Positions 46,633-57,729 are shown, numbered from the stretch's first letter. The stretch: 64,000 nucleotides of DNA from Emcibacteraceae bacterium (GCA_021774795.1 JAJFIR010000031.1:310001-374000); one strand, 5' to 3'. Notes: generated from the letters alone by a model not told the origin. Program-made: numbers and translations.

Positions 46633-47972
46633 GGGTTATTTTTTAAAATATCTTCCATGAATTTTTCCAGTTTCTCAAATTGGGTTGACCGCGTAAATTT
46701 TTCTTTATTCTTGTTGGACGCGTGCCAATTTGATTTCTTTGCTTTGGCTTTTAAACAAGTTTCCAGATAATTTGAAATTTCCTCCGGGTCTTTACTAACA
46801 ATGCCGAAATCATTATCGCGTATGATATCCGCGGCTTCACCGGTCGTACTGCCGACAGACAGGATTGGTTTGTCAGCACCAATATATTCAAATAGTTTGC
46901 CGGCAATAACACCGTCTTCTTTGGGATCATCCCAACGGAGCAGCAATAAAATATCCACACCTGATTGAATTTGATGTAGTTTGGATTGCGGAATAAACCT
47001 GCTTGCGACGATTTGATCTTGTATTTTATATTTTTCGATCAGTGCTTTTTGTTTTTCATTTAAATCATCGATACCTTCGGGCGTATAAAATAAAACCTTA
47101 ATATCCTTTACTTTGTCACCCATTTTACCAAGAGCTACAAATAATGCGGACGGATCCCGTTTGTCACCATAAAGTTCACCCGCATATAATATGGTTAGAT
47201 GATCCGGATATAATATTTCGGGTTTAATGGAGTTAAAATCATCGGGATCATATCCGTTCATGACGAATTCAACGGGTATGTCCGAAGTTTCTTTCAAGTG
47301 TTTGGACCAAGTGTTCGTCACAGTAACCAGGCCTTTACAGTTTGATAAAATTCTTTTTTCAGCAAACACATCAATATTTTTTCTTATTTTGATAAATTCA
47401 TCGTAACTTTCATACGTCTCATCGATCCATAAATCCCTATAATCAGCTACCCAAGGCACATCAATAATTTTTGCTAACTTGTGTGCAACCAAAAATCCGG
47501 TGTAGGGCGGTGCTGTGGAAAAGATAATATCCGGGCTCCACGCGCTAAATATTTTGCGTCCCTTCCTTACGGCTTCCGGATACCACCCGACCGTAGCGTC
47601 AGGAATGTTTGTTAAAGCTCTGTAGACAAAACTAATTTTAGATTCTTCCCCTTCATTATCGGACGTCTGATCAATCTCTTCAAATGTTTCATCGGTTGTT
47701 TCTTCAGCATGACTATTTTTAGCTGGCAAAAACATGTTTCTAAAAAAACCTTTAATCTTCGTAGGAAATTTATTTATATCGTAATAATCGGTGAAGATAA
47801 TTTTGTCTTCTGAAATTTCTGGTTCTAAGGACATGTCCTGACCAAGCAATCTGGGTGCTAGCACTTTGATTTCGTGACCTTTATTATCCAAAAATTTTGC
47901 AAGCTTATTCACCCGGCTCGCCGACGAAGGAGCATAAGGAGGGAAAGTCCCTGCAACTATCAGTATTTTCAA
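46629..47972 (-). CDS. Glycosyltransferase, GT-B fold (GT4-like)
   Basis: A 447-residue predicted sugar transferase. The N-terminal Rossmann domain starts KILIVAGTFPPYAPSSASRV, with DIIFSTAPPYTGFLVAHKLA and VADYRDLWIDE; the C-terminal domain has LTILYAGELYGDKRD and GVIAGKLFEYIGADKPILSVG, the nucleotide-sugar-binding region. An acidic Glu-rich stretch lies at about 105-120. The start is probably TTG at 47972, with AAGGAAG 5 bases ahead; a longer frame to 48017 would include that Shine-Dalgarno sequence as coding. No other polysaccharide genes are near, so the acceptor is unknown. Confidence 0.85.
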   Translation of the reverse strand: MKILIVAGTFPPYAPSSASRVNKLAKFLDNKGHEIKVLAPRLLGQDMSLEPEISEDKIIFTDYYDINKFPTKIKGFFRNMFLPAKNSHAEETTDETFEEIDQTSDNEGEESKISFVYRALTNIPDATVGWYPEAVRKGRKIFSAWSPDIIFSTAPPYTGFLVAHKLAKIIDVPWVADYRDLWIDETYESYDEFIKIRKNIDVFAEKRILSNCKGLVTVTNTWSKHLKETSDIPVEFVMNGYDPDDFNSIKPEILYPDHLTILYAGELYGDKRDPSALFVALGKMGDKVKDIKVLFYTPEGIDDLNEKQKALIEKYKIQDQIVASRFIPQSKLHQIQSGVDILLLLRWDDPKEDGVIAGKLFEYIGADKPILSVGSTTGEAADIIRDNDFGIVSKDPEEISNYLETCLKAKAKKSNWHASNKNKEKFTRSTQFEKLEKFMEDILKNNP

Positions 47973-48210
47973 CAAATCTTCCTTTAAAAACGTGCGTTTA
48001 ATAATTTTATATAACAAACAATGCGATAAAAAGAAGTTAATTTTAAAAATCTAATGAGAACTGATGTCATCAAAGCCAATTCTGCTCTTGATTTCCTAAG
48101 CATAATTGAGCATTGTGTTCTATCTTTTGCAGGGGAGTGTAATAAATGCATTTATTTTATGCACTTTTAAAAGGAAATTTTAATATCTAAAAACCAAATA
48201 GAGGGAACGA

Positions 48211-50310
48211 ATGACTAATATTTATTTAACGATCGTGGGCTGCGGTGTATTCGCGTTGCTTTACGGTGTTTACGCAACGAAGCGCGTAATGAATTATGGC
48301 ACCGGTAATGAAAAAATGCAGGAAATTGCCGCTGCCATTCAGGAAGGTGCCGCCGCTTATCTTAACAGACAGTATAAAGCAGTAGCCATCGTAGGTGTTA
48401 TCGTTGCAATTGCACTATATTTCTTGCTTGGTCGGCATGTTGCCGCTGGCTTTATCACAGGTGCGGTTTTATCCGGCGCAGCCGGATATATCGGAATGAA
48501 TGTGTCCGTACGTGCAAACGTCAGAACATCGCAGGCGGCATCTGAAAATATCGGTAAAGCACTTGATGTTGCCTTTACATCAGGTGCCATTACCGGAATG
48601 CTCGTAGTCGGCCTTGGTCTGCTCGGTGTTGCACTATACTATATTTACATGGTCTCATCTGGCGCAGATGTTCGCTATAACCTTGAAGGTCTGATAGGCC
48701 TTGGTTTTGGTGCAAGTCTTATTTCAATCTTCGCTCGTCTTGGCGGCGGTATCTTTACAAAAGGTGCTGACGTGGGCGGTGATATGGTTGGTAAAGTTGA
48801 AGCTGGTATTCCTGAAGATGATCCACGCAACCCGGCGACTATTGCTGACAACGTTGGTGATAATGTTGGTGACTGTGCGGGTATGGCAGCGGACTTATTT
48901 GAAACATATGCGGTTACAGTTGTTGCAACTATGCTTATCGCATCCAGTGCATTCATCGAAAGTTCCGTTGAAAGTATGATGATATTGCCGCTGTTGATCG
49001 GTGCTCTCAGCATTATCGGTACTGTTATTGGAACATTTTTTGTTAAACTGGGATCAGGTTCAGAAAACATCATGGGCGCACTATATAAGGGTCTTATCGC
49101 CAGCGCGGTAATATCCGGGGCACTTATTTTCGGCATGTTCAATCAAATGGACATGTTCTCAAATGCTCAGCTTTCTGATGGTACGGTGCTTACGACAATG
49201 AACTTGTTCTATTGTGTGTTAACCGGTCTTGGTGTTACAGCACTTATCGTATGGATCACTGAATATTACACAAGCACTGAATACCGTCCTGTGAAAGTGA
49301 TTGCGGAAGCGTCCGAAACGGGCCACGGTACCAACGTTATTCAAGGCCTCGCGATTTCAATGGAATCAACCGCTGTTCCAGTAATCATTATATGTGGTGG
49401 TATCTTTATTGCTTATTCGCAGGCCGGTCTGTTTGGTATTTCAATTGCCGCTACAGCGATGTTATCCCTTGCGGGTATGGTCGTTGCTCTTGACGCTTAT
49501 GGCCCCGTTACTGATAATGCTGGCGGTATTGCCGAAATGTCAAACTTACCTGAAGATGTTCGAAACACAACCGATAAGCTTGATGCTGTTGGTAACACAA
49601 CAAAAGCAGTTACCAAAGGTTATGCTATTGGTTCAGCAGCGCTAGCGGCACTCGTGCTGTTTGCGGCTTACACCGAAGAAATTGCTCATTATCTTCCGCA
49701 ATATGCTGATATTACCTTCCCGCTTCAGGATCCTTTCGTGGTGATTGGACTGTTCATTGGCGGTATGCTTCCTTATCTGTTTGCGTCAATGTCAATGCTG
49801 GCTGTTGGCCGCGCGGCTGCCAGCGTGGTGGTTGAAGTTCGTCGTCAGTTCAAGGAAATCCCCGGTATTATGGAAGGCACTGCAAAACCGGAGTATGGTA
49901 AAGCTGTTGATCTTCTAACCAAAGCAGCGATTAAAGAAATGATCCTACCGTCACTGCTGCCGCTTCTAGCACCATTTATACTGTTCTTCGCAACGTACGG
50001 TGTTACAGGAAGCCTCGTCCCTGCATTCCAGGCACTGGGCGCAATGCTCCTCGGTACCATCGTCACCGGGCTGTTCCTTGCGATTTCGATGACATCAGGT
50101 GGTGGCGCATGGGATAATGCCAAAAAATATATCGAAGATGGTAATCACGGCGGTAAGGGTTCGGAAGCTCATAAAGCGTCCGTAACCGGCGACACTGTTG
50201 GTGATCCTTATAAAGATACAGCCGGACCAGCGATTAACCCATTGATAAAAATAACAAATATCGTTGCGATTTTACTGGTAGCAATTGTCGCCAAACTAAA
50301 TATCGGTTAA
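48211..50310 (+). CDS. hppA: Membrane pyrophosphatase, H+-pumping, K+-independent type
   Basis: Uses pyrophosphate hydrolysis to pump protons out of the cytoplasm. The 699-residue protein has about 16 helices. The pyrophosphate site is [20 protein letters not shown] and [18 protein letters not shown] (from about residue 186). The K+-dependence position reads GNTTKA, with Lys where K+-requiring enzymes have Ala, so this is the K+-independent class by known rules. A terminator follows, then soluble ppa. Together they suggest active management of pyrophosphate from biosynthesis. Confidence 0.96.
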   Translation: MTNIYLTIVGCGVFALLYGVYATKRVMNYGTGNEKMQEIAAAIQEGAAAYLNRQYKAVAIVGVIVAIALYFLLGRHVAAGFITGAVLSGAAGYIGMNVSVRANVRTSQAASENIGKALDVAFTSGAITGMLVVGLGLLGVALYYIYMVSSGADVRYNLEGLIGLGFGASLISIFARLGGGIFTKGADVGGDMVGKVEAGIPEDDPRNPATIADNVGDNVGDCAGMAADLFETYAVTVVATMLIASSAFIESSVESMMILPLLIGALSIIGTVIGTFFVKLGSGSENIMGALYKGLIASAVISGALIFGMFNQMDMFSNAQLSDGTVLTTMNLFYCVLTGLGVTALIVWITEYYTSTEYRPVKVIAEASETGHGTNVIQGLAISMESTAVPVIIICGGIFIAYSQAGLFGISIAATAMLSLAGMVVALDAYGPVTDNAGGIAEMSNLPEDVRNTTDKLDAVGNTTKAVTKGYAIGSAALAALVLFAAYTEEIAHYLPQYADITFPLQDPFVVIGLFIGGMLPYLFASMSMLAVGRAAASVVVEVRRQFKEIPGIMEGTAKPEYGKAVDLLTKAAIKEMILPSLLPLLAPFILFFATYGVTGSLVPAFQALGAMLLGTIVTGLFLAISMTSGGGAWDNAKKYIEDGNHGGKGSEAHKASVTGDTVGDPYKDTAGPAINPLIKITNIVAILLVAIVAKLNIG

Positions 50311-50338
50311 CAATAACCAACATTTAAAAATATTTAAG

Positions 50339-50366
50339 AAACCCCGCTTTATAGCGGGGTTTTTTG
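50339..50366 (+). terminator. Rho-independent terminator after hppA
   Basis: ACCCCGCT (50341-50348), loop TTAT, AGCGGGGT (50353-50360), then a T-run. 30 bases after the hppA stop; it separates hppA from ppa. Confidence 0.95.
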
Positions 50367-50446
50367 TAAGAAATATGCTGACAAAACTATATTTATGGCT
50401 ATATTGCGCCCATATTATTATAACTGAATAACGTGAGTGCCATTAA

Positions 50447-50995
50447 ATGCCATCAATTAATCTAATCAACGCCGGCCTTAATCCACCCGATGAAATCAAC
50501 GTAATTATTGAAGTTCCTGTTGGCGGTGCCGCAGTAAAATATGAAATGCATAAACGCAGCGGTGCCATTCTTGTTGATCGCATTTTGCACACGCCGATGC
50601 GTTATCCGGCGAACTACGGCTATATGCCACATACGCTTTCTGACGACGGTGATCCTTGTGATGTGCTTGTGGTAGTAGGCGAGCCACTGGTTCCCGGTTG
50701 CATTATCCGCGCACGCCCCGTTGGCGTTCTTTTGATGGAAGATGAAGCCGGACAAGACGAGAAAATTCTTGCCGTTCCTGATCTTAAGACCGATCCTACA
50801 TATAAGGATGTTCGCACACATGAAGACCTTCCGGAATTGCTGCTTAATCAAATTCAGCATTTCTTTGAACATTATAAAGATCTCGAAGACGGGAAATGGG
50901 CTAAAATCATCGGATGGGAGGGCCCCGAAACGGCCAAGCGGATTATTATGGAAGCTATTGAGCGCGAAAACGCCGCACCAAAAGAGGAAGAGTAA
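50447..50995 (+). CDS. ppa: Soluble inorganic pyrophosphatase (family I)
   Basis: Hydrolyses cytoplasmic pyrophosphate to phosphate. 182 residues with the family I signature [10 protein letters not shown] (near residues 66-75), [11 protein letters not shown] before it, and DPTYKDV and [10 protein letters not shown] after. It lies 136 bases after hppA behind a terminator, so it has its own promoter; the two pyrophosphatases would compete for the same substrate. Confidence 0.97.
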   Translation: MPSINLINAGLNPPDEINVIIEVPVGGAAVKYEMHKRSGAILVDRILHTPMRYPANYGYMPHTLSDDGDPCDVLVVVGEPLVPGCIIRARPVGVLLMEDEAGQDEKILAVPDLKTDPTYKDVRTHEDLPELLLNQIQHFFEHYKDLEDGKWAKIIGWEGPETAKRIIMEAIERENAAPKEEE

Positions 50996-51037
50996 TTTTA
51001 CGCTTATCTTTTTAGCGGATTTCTCTTATAAGAAGGC

Positions 51038-52522
51038 ATGACCTATTCATCGCTAAGAGATTTCATCGACCACCTTGAAAAAGAGCAAAAGCTGGTTCGC
51101 ATTAGCGAGCCGGTTTCCGCCGATCTTGAAATGACCGAGATCGGCTGCCGGGTCCTGGAAAAAGGTGGACCAGCCCTTTTATTTGAAAACGTCATCAGAT
51201 GTGACGGCACAAAAAGCAATATACCAGTGCTGACCAATTTATTTGGCACTGTGGACCGTGTCGCAATGGGGATGGGCGCGCGGGCCGATGAATTAAGAAG
51301 CATCGGCGAAACGCTCGCTGAGCTGCGACAACCGGAACCACCAAGCGGATTTAAAGATGCGCTTGATAAGTTGCCGATGCTTAAAAAGGCAATGACCATG
51401 AGGCCTAAGACAGTAAAGTCCGGACCCGTTCATGAAGTAATATTAACTGGCGATGATATAAATCTTAATGAATTGCCGATACAGAAATGCTGGCCTCAAG
51501 ATGTTAGCCCGCTTATTACCTGGCCGCTGGTTGTTTCAAAAGGACCGGGTAAAATTAAAGAAGATGACTATAACCTTGGCATTTATAGAATGCAGGTTCT
51601 AAATAAAAATCAGACATTAATGAGATGGCTTAAGCATCGTGGTGGGGCACAGCATCACAGAAGATGGAAAGCAGATAAGACAGAACCCTTGCCAGTGGCG
51701 ATCGTCCTGGGAGCTGATCCGGCAACAATCCTTGGCGCTGTAACGCCTGTGCCGGACACGCTGTCCGAATATCAATTTGCCGGTCTGTTGCGCGGTAAAA
51801 AAACCGAACTTATCGACTGTAAAACGGTGCCTCTTAAGGTGCCTGCGACAGCTGAAATAGTGATCGAAGGTCATGTGTCACTTGATGAATACGGCGAAGA
51901 AGGCCCCTTTGGCGACCATACCGGTTATTATAATAGCGTTGAAAAATTCCCTGTATTTACAGCAACCGCCGTGACCATGCGAAAAAATCCCATCTATCTT
52001 TCGACCTACACAGGAAAACCGCCGGATGAGCCCGCTATACTTGGTGAAGCACTTAATGAAATATTCATTCCGCTTTTACAACAACAATTTCCGGAAATTG
52101 TTGATTTTTGGTTGCCACCGGAAGGCTGCTCCTACCGGGTGGCGGTTGTATCCATTAAAAAAGCATATGCCGGACACGCCAAGCGTGTAATGATGGGGGT
52201 ATGGTCATATTTGAGGCAATTTATTTACACTAAATTCGTTATTGTTGTCGATGAGGATATTGATGCCCGCGACTGGAAAGAAGTAATTTGGGCAATGTCC
52301 ACACGTATGGACCCGGTTCGTGATACGACACTTACGGAAAATACGCCAATTGATTATCTTGATTTTGCTTCGCCCGTTTCGGGTCTTGGCGGCAAGATCG
52401 GTTTGGACGCGACTAATAAAATGGACGGGGAGACGAACCGCGAATGGGGCGAGCTTATAAAAATGGATGAAGCTATAGTCAGCACCGTTAATGAAAAATG
52501 GTCCAGGTTAAATATAGAATAA
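51038..52522 (+). CDS. ubiD: 3-polyprenyl-4-hydroxybenzoate decarboxylase UbiD
   Basis: Prenylated-FMN-dependent decarboxylase of ubiquinone synthesis. The 494-residue protein matches UbiD closely: [70 protein letters not shown] and [20 protein letters not shown]. The catalytic Glu-Arg-Glu set of the family falls within these regions. AAGAAGG precedes the ATG. The flavin prenyltransferase ubiX is not in the window. pmbA follows by 13 bases. Confidence 0.95.
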   Translation: MTYSSLRDFIDHLEKEQKLVRISEPVSADLEMTEIGCRVLEKGGPALLFENVIRCDGTKSNIPVLTNLFGTVDRVAMGMGARADELRSIGETLAELRQPEPPSGFKDALDKLPMLKKAMTMRPKTVKSGPVHEVILTGDDINLNELPIQKCWPQDVSPLITWPLVVSKGPGKIKEDDYNLGIYRMQVLNKNQTLMRWLKHRGGAQHHRRWKADKTEPLPVAIVLGADPATILGAVTPVPDTLSEYQFAGLLRGKKTELIDCKTVPLKVPATAEIVIEGHVSLDEYGEEGPFGDHTGYYNSVEKFPVFTATAVTMRKNPIYLSTYTGKPPDEPAILGEALNEIFIPLLQQQFPEIVDFWLPPEGCSYRVAVVSIKKAYAGHAKRVMMGVWSYLRQFIYTKFVIVVDEDIDARDWKEVIWAMSTRMDPVRDTTLTENTPIDYLDFASPVSGLGGKIGLDATNKMDGETNREWGELIKMDEAIVSTVNEKWSRLNIE

Positions 52523-52535
52523 TTTAGGAAATTGA

Positions 52536-53891
52536 ATGAAAGAAAATGGCGCAGATATTATGTCACCGGAAAAATTAAATGATTTGGTGGCTAGAACCCA
52601 AAAAGCAGGAGCAGATCACGCAGACGCGGTTTTCTTCACCGGCAATTCCAGCTCGGTATCCTGGCGGCTTGGAAAACTGGAGGAGATGGAAAGATCCGAG
52701 AATTCTGATCTGGGACTACGGGTCATTATTGGCAAGAATCAGGCCATGGTTTCTTCCAGTGATATGAGCAACGAGGCACTGGATGAACTGGTGGGGCGTT
52801 CCATTGATATGGCCAAAAATACGCCAGAAGACCCATATTCAGGACTAGCCGACAAAGAGTTGCTCGCTATGGATAACCTTCCGGCACTTGATTTATGTGA
52901 TGACCGCAATATTGACGAAGAAACTTTAAAGAATTTAGCGGCAGAAGCAGAGGCACACGCCCTTGAAATAGAAGGAATTACCAATTCTGAAGGTGCCGGT
53001 GCCAGTACAACAAAAGGGAGTATCACGCTTGCTAATAGTGACGGTTTTGTCGGTAATTATTCCTCGAGCAATTTTGGTTGCAGCATTTCGGTCATTGCTG
53101 GCGAAGGCACCGCCATGGAACGGGACTATGCCTGGACATCGAAACGTCATTTTGAAGATATGGAAAGTCCCTATAAAATTGCCAGGGAAGCCGCAGAACG
53201 CACCTTAAAGAAAATGAACCCGCGCAAACCAGATACTTGTGAAATTCCAGTTGTTTATGACCCCAGGGTTTCCAGATCATTATTAGGTCACATGGCCGGT
53301 GCCATTAACGGTGGCGGTGTCGCGAGGGGGACCAGTTTCTTGCTTGAGATGATGGAAAAAGAGATATTTCCCAAAAATATAAATATTATGGATAACCCGC
53401 ATATTATTCGCGGCCCTTCGTCAAGACCATTTGATGCGGAAGGCGTTAGAAACGCACCAATGGATATCGTTAAAGAAGGCGTTCTTAAGAACTGGATCCT
53501 TGATAGCACAAGCGCCCGGCAATTAAAGCTAAAAAGCAATGGTCGCGCCAGCCGCGGCACATCATCGCCGCCCTCCCCGGCCGCCAGCAATTTATACATG
53601 GAAGCAGGCACGTTAAGCGTAAAAGAATTAATGAGTGACATCAAGCAAGGCTTTTATGTTACCGAGTTAATCGGCAGTGCAGTAAATGGCATCACCGGCG
53701 ATTATAGCCGCGGAGCCAGCGGTTTTTGGATTGAAAATGGTGAACTTACATATCCGGTGAATGAAATTACTATTGCCGGAAATTTGAAAGAAATGTTCCT
53801 GAACCTTACCGCTGCGGATGATCTGGAAATTCGTTACGGAACAGACGCACCAACCATTCGCATCGAAAACATGATGCTCGCCGGTAGTTAA
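52536..53891 (+). CDS. pmbA: TldE/PmbA, partner of TldD protease
   Basis: Non-catalytic partner of the TldD/TldE protease. 451 residues. FFTGNSSSVSWRLGKLEEMERSE and DLGLRVIIGKNQAMVSSSDMS resemble PmbA N-termini; the site equivalent to TldD's HEXXXH lacks the His pattern (RSLLGHMAGAINGGGV), as in TldE. The C-terminal YGTDAPTIRIENMMLAG is typical. It is separated from tldD (5113) by 47 kb. Confidence 0.94.
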   Translation: MKENGADIMSPEKLNDLVARTQKAGADHADAVFFTGNSSSVSWRLGKLEEMERSENSDLGLRVIIGKNQAMVSSSDMSNEALDELVGRSIDMAKNTPEDPYSGLADKELLAMDNLPALDLCDDRNIDEETLKNLAAEAEAHALEIEGITNSEGAGASTTKGSITLANSDGFVGNYSSSNFGCSISVIAGEGTAMERDYAWTSKRHFEDMESPYKIAREAAERTLKKMNPRKPDTCEIPVVYDPRVSRSLLGHMAGAINGGGVARGTSFLLEMMEKEIFPKNINIMDNPHIIRGPSSRPFDAEGVRNAPMDIVKEGVLKNWILDSTSARQLKLKSNGRASRGTSSPPSPAASNLYMEAGTLSVKELMSDIKQGFYVTELIGSAVNGITGDYSRGASGFWIENGELTYPVNEITIAGNLKEMFLNLTAADDLEIRYGTDAPTIRIENMMLAGS

Positions 53892-54023
53892 TAAAATACC
53901 TTGTAAATAACGTAGCCATCCGCCTTTTCTGGTTCTCTTGGTTTCCATTAATCTGTCGGTGAAGATGTTTACCTGTATGAATTGCGGTCATAATAATTTT
54001 GACTAATCGTTAGTGTCGGCGAT

Positions 54024-54944
54024 ATGATCCGTGTCATGAGAATTAATTTATCAATAATTGCTATTATTTTTACCTTTTTAACGGCCGCGCAAGCACAGGC
54101 GCAAGAGGCGTGTACAGCTGGCCGATATGACCGAACATTTTTTGACACGCTGAAGGAAACAGATTTTATGCCAATGGAAAGCGTAAGTGATAATTCGCTT
54201 TCCCTGTTGCTCGCTGAGTGTCTTGGTGACCCGGACCCAGTGCTTCGTGATGGCATTGCGTATGAAGGACTTGCCGCACTATTACGGCAAGGGCGGGTGA
54301 GCAACGCGGGCATCAGGCGACTTTTTGATAAATGCGCAGGATTTTTGCGTGAAAAAAATGACGCAAGCGGGTTTTTGCATCCGTTTGCCGCGCTATGTAT
54401 CGCCGAAGTAGCCAGGACAGATCGCATAAAACCACATTTTAGTGATGAAGAACACGTGAATATTACGACGCTTGCCACATACTATTTAAAATCAATCACA
54501 GATTACAGAGGTTTTGATGAAATAGAAGGCTGGCGTCATGGCGTCGCCCATTCAGCGGATGTGCTGATGCAATTAAGCCTAAATGATAATATTAGTGTGC
54601 ATCTCCACCGTCAAATGCTAACGGCAATTGCTACACAAGTTTCACCGATTGAGCATTTTTATAGTTACGGCGAACCTGCACGACTGGCGAGGCCCGTTCT
54701 GTTTATCGCTATGCAAGGCACAATCACAGAAGACGAATGGACAAAATGGTTTGCGGATATTTCAAAACCGGGGCCAGTGCTCGGCAGTTGGAACGACGTT
54801 TTTTCTTCACAGGCGGGTCTTGCAAAAAGACATAATCTAACCGCCTTTTTATCGGCGCTCCGTTTAAATGTCGCATCCAGTGACAATGAAAACGTAACAG
54901 CCTTGATGCCTGGCCTTACGGCAGCGATCAGAGAGTTGCCATGA
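54024..54944 (+). CDS. DUF2785 domain protein, exported
   Basis: A 306-residue predicted periplasmic protein with a signal peptide (residues 1-26, cleavage near AQAQE). The helical body contains DYRGFDEIEGWRHGVAHSAD at about residues 164-183, the clearest signature of the DUF2785 family (usual form RGYxExKGWxHAVAHxAD). Function is unknown. It begins 132 bases after pmbA and is followed by 70 bases with nothing recognisable before the convergent DUF3179 gene. Confidence 0.8.
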   Translation: MIRVMRINLSIIAIIFTFLTAAQAQAQEACTAGRYDRTFFDTLKETDFMPMESVSDNSLSLLLAECLGDPDPVLRDGIAYEGLAALLRQGRVSNAGIRRLFDKCAGFLREKNDASGFLHPFAALCIAEVARTDRIKPHFSDEEHVNITTLATYYLKSITDYRGFDEIEGWRHGVAHSADVLMQLSLNDNISVHLHRQMLTAIATQVSPIEHFYSYGEPARLARPVLFIAMQGTITEDEWTKWFADISKPGPVLGSWNDVFSSQAGLAKRHNLTAFLSALRLNVASSDNENVTALMPGLTAAIRELP

Positions 54945-55014
54945 AAAATACTATACTGATATTCATGTAGGCAACACAAATATTAAAGTCGCAATCATTT
55001 ATATGTGCAATTAA

Positions 55015-56001
55015 TTAATCCCGGTTTTCGGTGTGAATTATTCCGTCTGGATTAAAAGCCAAAAATGCAAAGGCAAACGGTACATGGTAAACGACGTCAT
55101 CATTATTTCGCGTGACTATAACATTTCCTATATCTCTGCCTCTTTTGATTTTTTGTTTGCTTAGTGAAGAATTCTGACCAGATATCCACTCTATGACAAG
55201 ATCATCGATTAAAATTCTCTTCTTATCTTTAACTAATTTTAACGGCCAAGCGTGATTACCAACCGCAACAACACGAGATAACGGAGGCACATCTTTGCGT
55301 AAGACACCGCTGAATAAAGGCGGATTTCTTCTGGAATCATATTCCACGTAAGGGTTATCACCATAATTGCGATACTTGGGATTATTTGGTACCTGAATTT
55401 GACCATCAGGATGTCGTTGCTTAAAAAGCTTTAAAGATTCAATTCGAGACGGGACGGGCTTTAATGCTTTACCAGCATAAAACCCGATAATCGCCTCTCC
55501 AGTGAATTGTTGCCACCAGCTTTCCGTTTGCCGGTCATACATAACCATATCAGATTTGCGCAATGTTCCAGTTGCTTCAAACTCTAATACCCTGCCATCC
55601 AAGCTTCTCTCAAACGTAAGTGAAGCATTGCATAACGGGCAATACGTAACTGTTATCGGAATCCCGCCAACAACGTCATTAACAACTTCGTGAAATATCA
55701 AAATACGGATGGGATATCCACGCACGTCACCATTAATTTCAACGGTAATAATGGGTTCATTAGTTCCAATATTTTTCGCATCAGCAACGTTAACAAATTT
55801 CGGATTATCAATAGAAGGAATGCCACCTCGACCAGGGCCACCGTCTACTATTTCGTTTAGATCAATTGTTCGTTTGCTAAAATCTGTATTTGGGAAACTT
55901 AGTTGCCATTGTTCAACATTGTCAGCCAGTGCATATGAATGCAAAGGCAAGATAATTAATATCAATAAATTATTTATGTATAGGGATAATATATGCCGCA
56001 T
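55015..56001 (-). CDS. DUF3179 domain protein, exported
   Basis: A 328-residue protein with a signal peptide (residues 1-26) and a DUF3179 domain filling most of the rest. VDGGPGRGGIPSIDNPKFV, VRGYPIRILIFHEVVND and VTYCPLCNASLTFER (with the conserved C-x-x-C) are typical, followed by GTLRKSDMVMYDRQTESWWQQF. Function unknown; the CPLC pair suggests metal or redox chemistry. It stands alone. Confidence 0.88.
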   Translation of the reverse strand: MRHILSLYINNLLILIILPLHSYALADNVEQWQLSFPNTDFSKRTIDLNEIVDGGPGRGGIPSIDNPKFVNVADAKNIGTNEPIITVEINGDVRGYPIRILIFHEVVNDVVGGIPITVTYCPLCNASLTFERSLDGRVLEFEATGTLRKSDMVMYDRQTESWWQQFTGEAIIGFYAGKALKPVPSRIESLKLFKQRHPDGQIQVPNNPKYRNYGDNPYVEYDSRRNPPLFSGVLRKDVPPLSRVVAVGNHAWPLKLVKDKKRILIDDLVIEWISGQNSSLSKQKIKRGRDIGNVIVTRNNDDVVYHVPFAFAFLAFNPDGIIHTENRD

Positions 56002-56164
56002 ATTAATTCACCTGCCGTAAGATGTGAACATTTCCCCTATAATACGGACAATTGTGTTGTCTGCATATAAACACTGTTCAATTTTCTGTGATAAAATTAT
56101 ATTTCTATCAGTAACAAATTCCACGGCACTTTTTTTAGAACTGATATTTCAGGTAATATCTTCG

Positions 56165-56860
56165 TTAAAAAAAGGCTGCTATACTGAAAATTACGCCGCT
56201 ATCAGAACGTTGGCCGGGCTGGTTTGTATCGACATAGGCTACACCAAGTTCAAATTGTTCAAAGGCGACACTTGTACCTAATTTCCAGTCCCATTTGCTA
56301 TTGCCAAACACGCCATCTTCATATCCAATATTGAAATTGACCGAAAACGGAGTATCGGGGATATCACCCCGGATTTCACCGAAGAAATACACATTATCTT
56401 GATCGCCATTATTGGACTGGCTCGGCATATAAGAAAGGCCAACTGAGCTGGTGAGAAGGCCAAAGTCAAGACCGACAGAGCCGTAAGCTTCGACATAATT
56501 GGCGTTTGTACCGCCGGGGTATACATAAGCAGTAAGGCCCACATCATAAATGATGCCGTTATTTTCAGTGTTATAGCCTAGATAGAGATTTGATTCCACA
56601 TCAGACCCCCTAAAATCGGAGACATTGGACGCCCAAATACCGGTATAAAGACCACTATCTAAGAAGAAATCAAGGCTACCTTGTACGGCAAAATCATTAT
56701 TGGTTTTGGATACACCACGAAAACGATAATCGCTAACCACCTTTGCCTCTGCGGTGACATCGCCGCTAAAAATGCTATTTTGTGCATGACTTTCTGTCGA
56801 AAATATAAAAACAAACGCCAAAAAAATCGGCACTAATTTTTTATATCTTTGAAAAATCAT
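56165..56860 (-). CDS. TorF-family outer-membrane protein (TIGR02001)
   Basis: A 231-residue protein with signal peptide (residues 1-26, cleavage near SHAQN) and alternating beta-strand pattern. VVSDYRFRGVSKTNNDFAVQGSLD and GLYTGIWASNVSDF near the N-terminus are hallmarks of the TIGR02001 family; it ends IFSIAAFF with the C-terminal Phe of outer-membrane barrels. Called a putative porin; substrate unknown. It precedes the M23 gene's 3' side by 44 bases on the same strand. Confidence 0.88.
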   Translation of the reverse strand: MIFQRYKKLVPIFLAFVFIFSTESHAQNSIFSGDVTAEAKVVSDYRFRGVSKTNNDFAVQGSLDFFLDSGLYTGIWASNVSDFRGSDVESNLYLGYNTENNGIIYDVGLTAYVYPGGTNANYVEAYGSVGLDFGLLTSSVGLSYMPSQSNNGDQDNVYFFGEIRGDIPDTPFSVNFNIGYEDGVFGNSKWDWKLGTSVAFEQFELGVAYVDTNQPGQRSDSGVIFSIAAFF

Positions 56861-56904
56861 ATTTCTTGTCCTTTTTTAGTCTAGTCTTTTAGACTATATT
56901 TTAT

Positions 56905-57729
56905 TTATTCTATTCCAAGCACAACACCGGCGTTAAGCCTTTCACCGTACCAATTCATCCCCCAATGAAGATGAGGGCCTGTTGCTCTACCCGTCATGCC
57001 GACAACACCTATTTCATCGCCTTGCGCTACCATTTGCCCCTCTTTCACAAGAGCTTTTTCCATATGGGCATATACACTGCTTATACCGTGGCCATGATCA
57101 ATTACCATCGTATTACCGGTAAAATACTGATCACTGACCAATGTGACCCTACCGCCCAAAGGTGCCACAATTATGGCACCGGCACCGGGAGCGATATCAA
57201 GGCCTGTATGCGGGCTTCTTGGTTCGCCGTTCAATATACGGTGTGATCCAAACCGACCGCTTATGCGACCGTTGACGGGCCATATCATTTGTTCTTTAAA
57301 ATTTTGCAGATCAGTATCGAGGGCGCGGACCCGCCGAACGTCCATCGCATCTTTAGTGATGCGGTCCTGCACTTCTTTTGGAGGCGCGACGAATTTGGGT
57401 GGCAAGCCGGTAATTTCCTCCACTTCATAATCGTGGGGCAGCACATCAAGGTGATGCATTGTATGACCACCGGCTTTATGATCAACACGAATATTTGCGA
57501 CATTTTTATATTGCCAACCGAGCCCTATGACAAAATACCCGTCTGAAGATTGCTTTACGGTCTCACCGTGAAAAGTCACTTTATCACCCGGTGAGACTTT
57601 GCCGACGTAATAGCCGCCTTGTTTTAAGGGTTCTTTCATTGCGAGTGCGTTTTCTGCACGGCCGATAGAGCCGAATGATATAATAAGTAAAGCAGACAAA
57701 AATAAATAATTCAAAACAACTAATCTCAT
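56905..57729 (-). CDS. M23-family metallopeptidase (LytM-like), exported
   Basis: A 274-residue periplasmic peptidase or peptidoglycan endopeptidase. Signal peptide (residues 1-25), an N-terminal beta-rich region with KVSPGDKVTFHG, then the LytM domain. Zinc ligands are His and Asp in PHTGLDIAPG and the His-x-His in GPHLHWGMNW, with HGHGISSVYAHM between. All catalytic residues are present, so it may be an active cell-wall hydrolase rather than a NlpD/EnvC type activator. Its ATG overlaps the xseA stop by 4 bases. Confidence 0.93.
   Translation of the reverse strand: MRLVVLNYLFLSALLIISFGSIGRAENALAMKEPLKQGGYYVGKVSPGDKVTFHGETVKQSSDGYFVIGLGWQYKNVANIRVDHKAGGHTMHHLDVLPHDYEVEEITGLPPKFVAPPKEVQDRITKDAMDVRRVRALDTDLQNFKEQMIWPVNGRISGRFGSHRILNGEPRSPHTGLDIAPGAGAIIVAPLGGRVTLVSDQYFTGNTMVIDHGHGISSVYAHMEKALVKEGQMVAQGDEIGVVGMTGRATGPHLHWGMNWYGERLNAGVVLGIE

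Noticed and set aside
53969-54478. 169-codon minus-strand frame opposite the DUF2785 gene
   Set aside because: The plus-strand frame has a signal peptide and family motif; the minus frame has neither, so it is a shadow.
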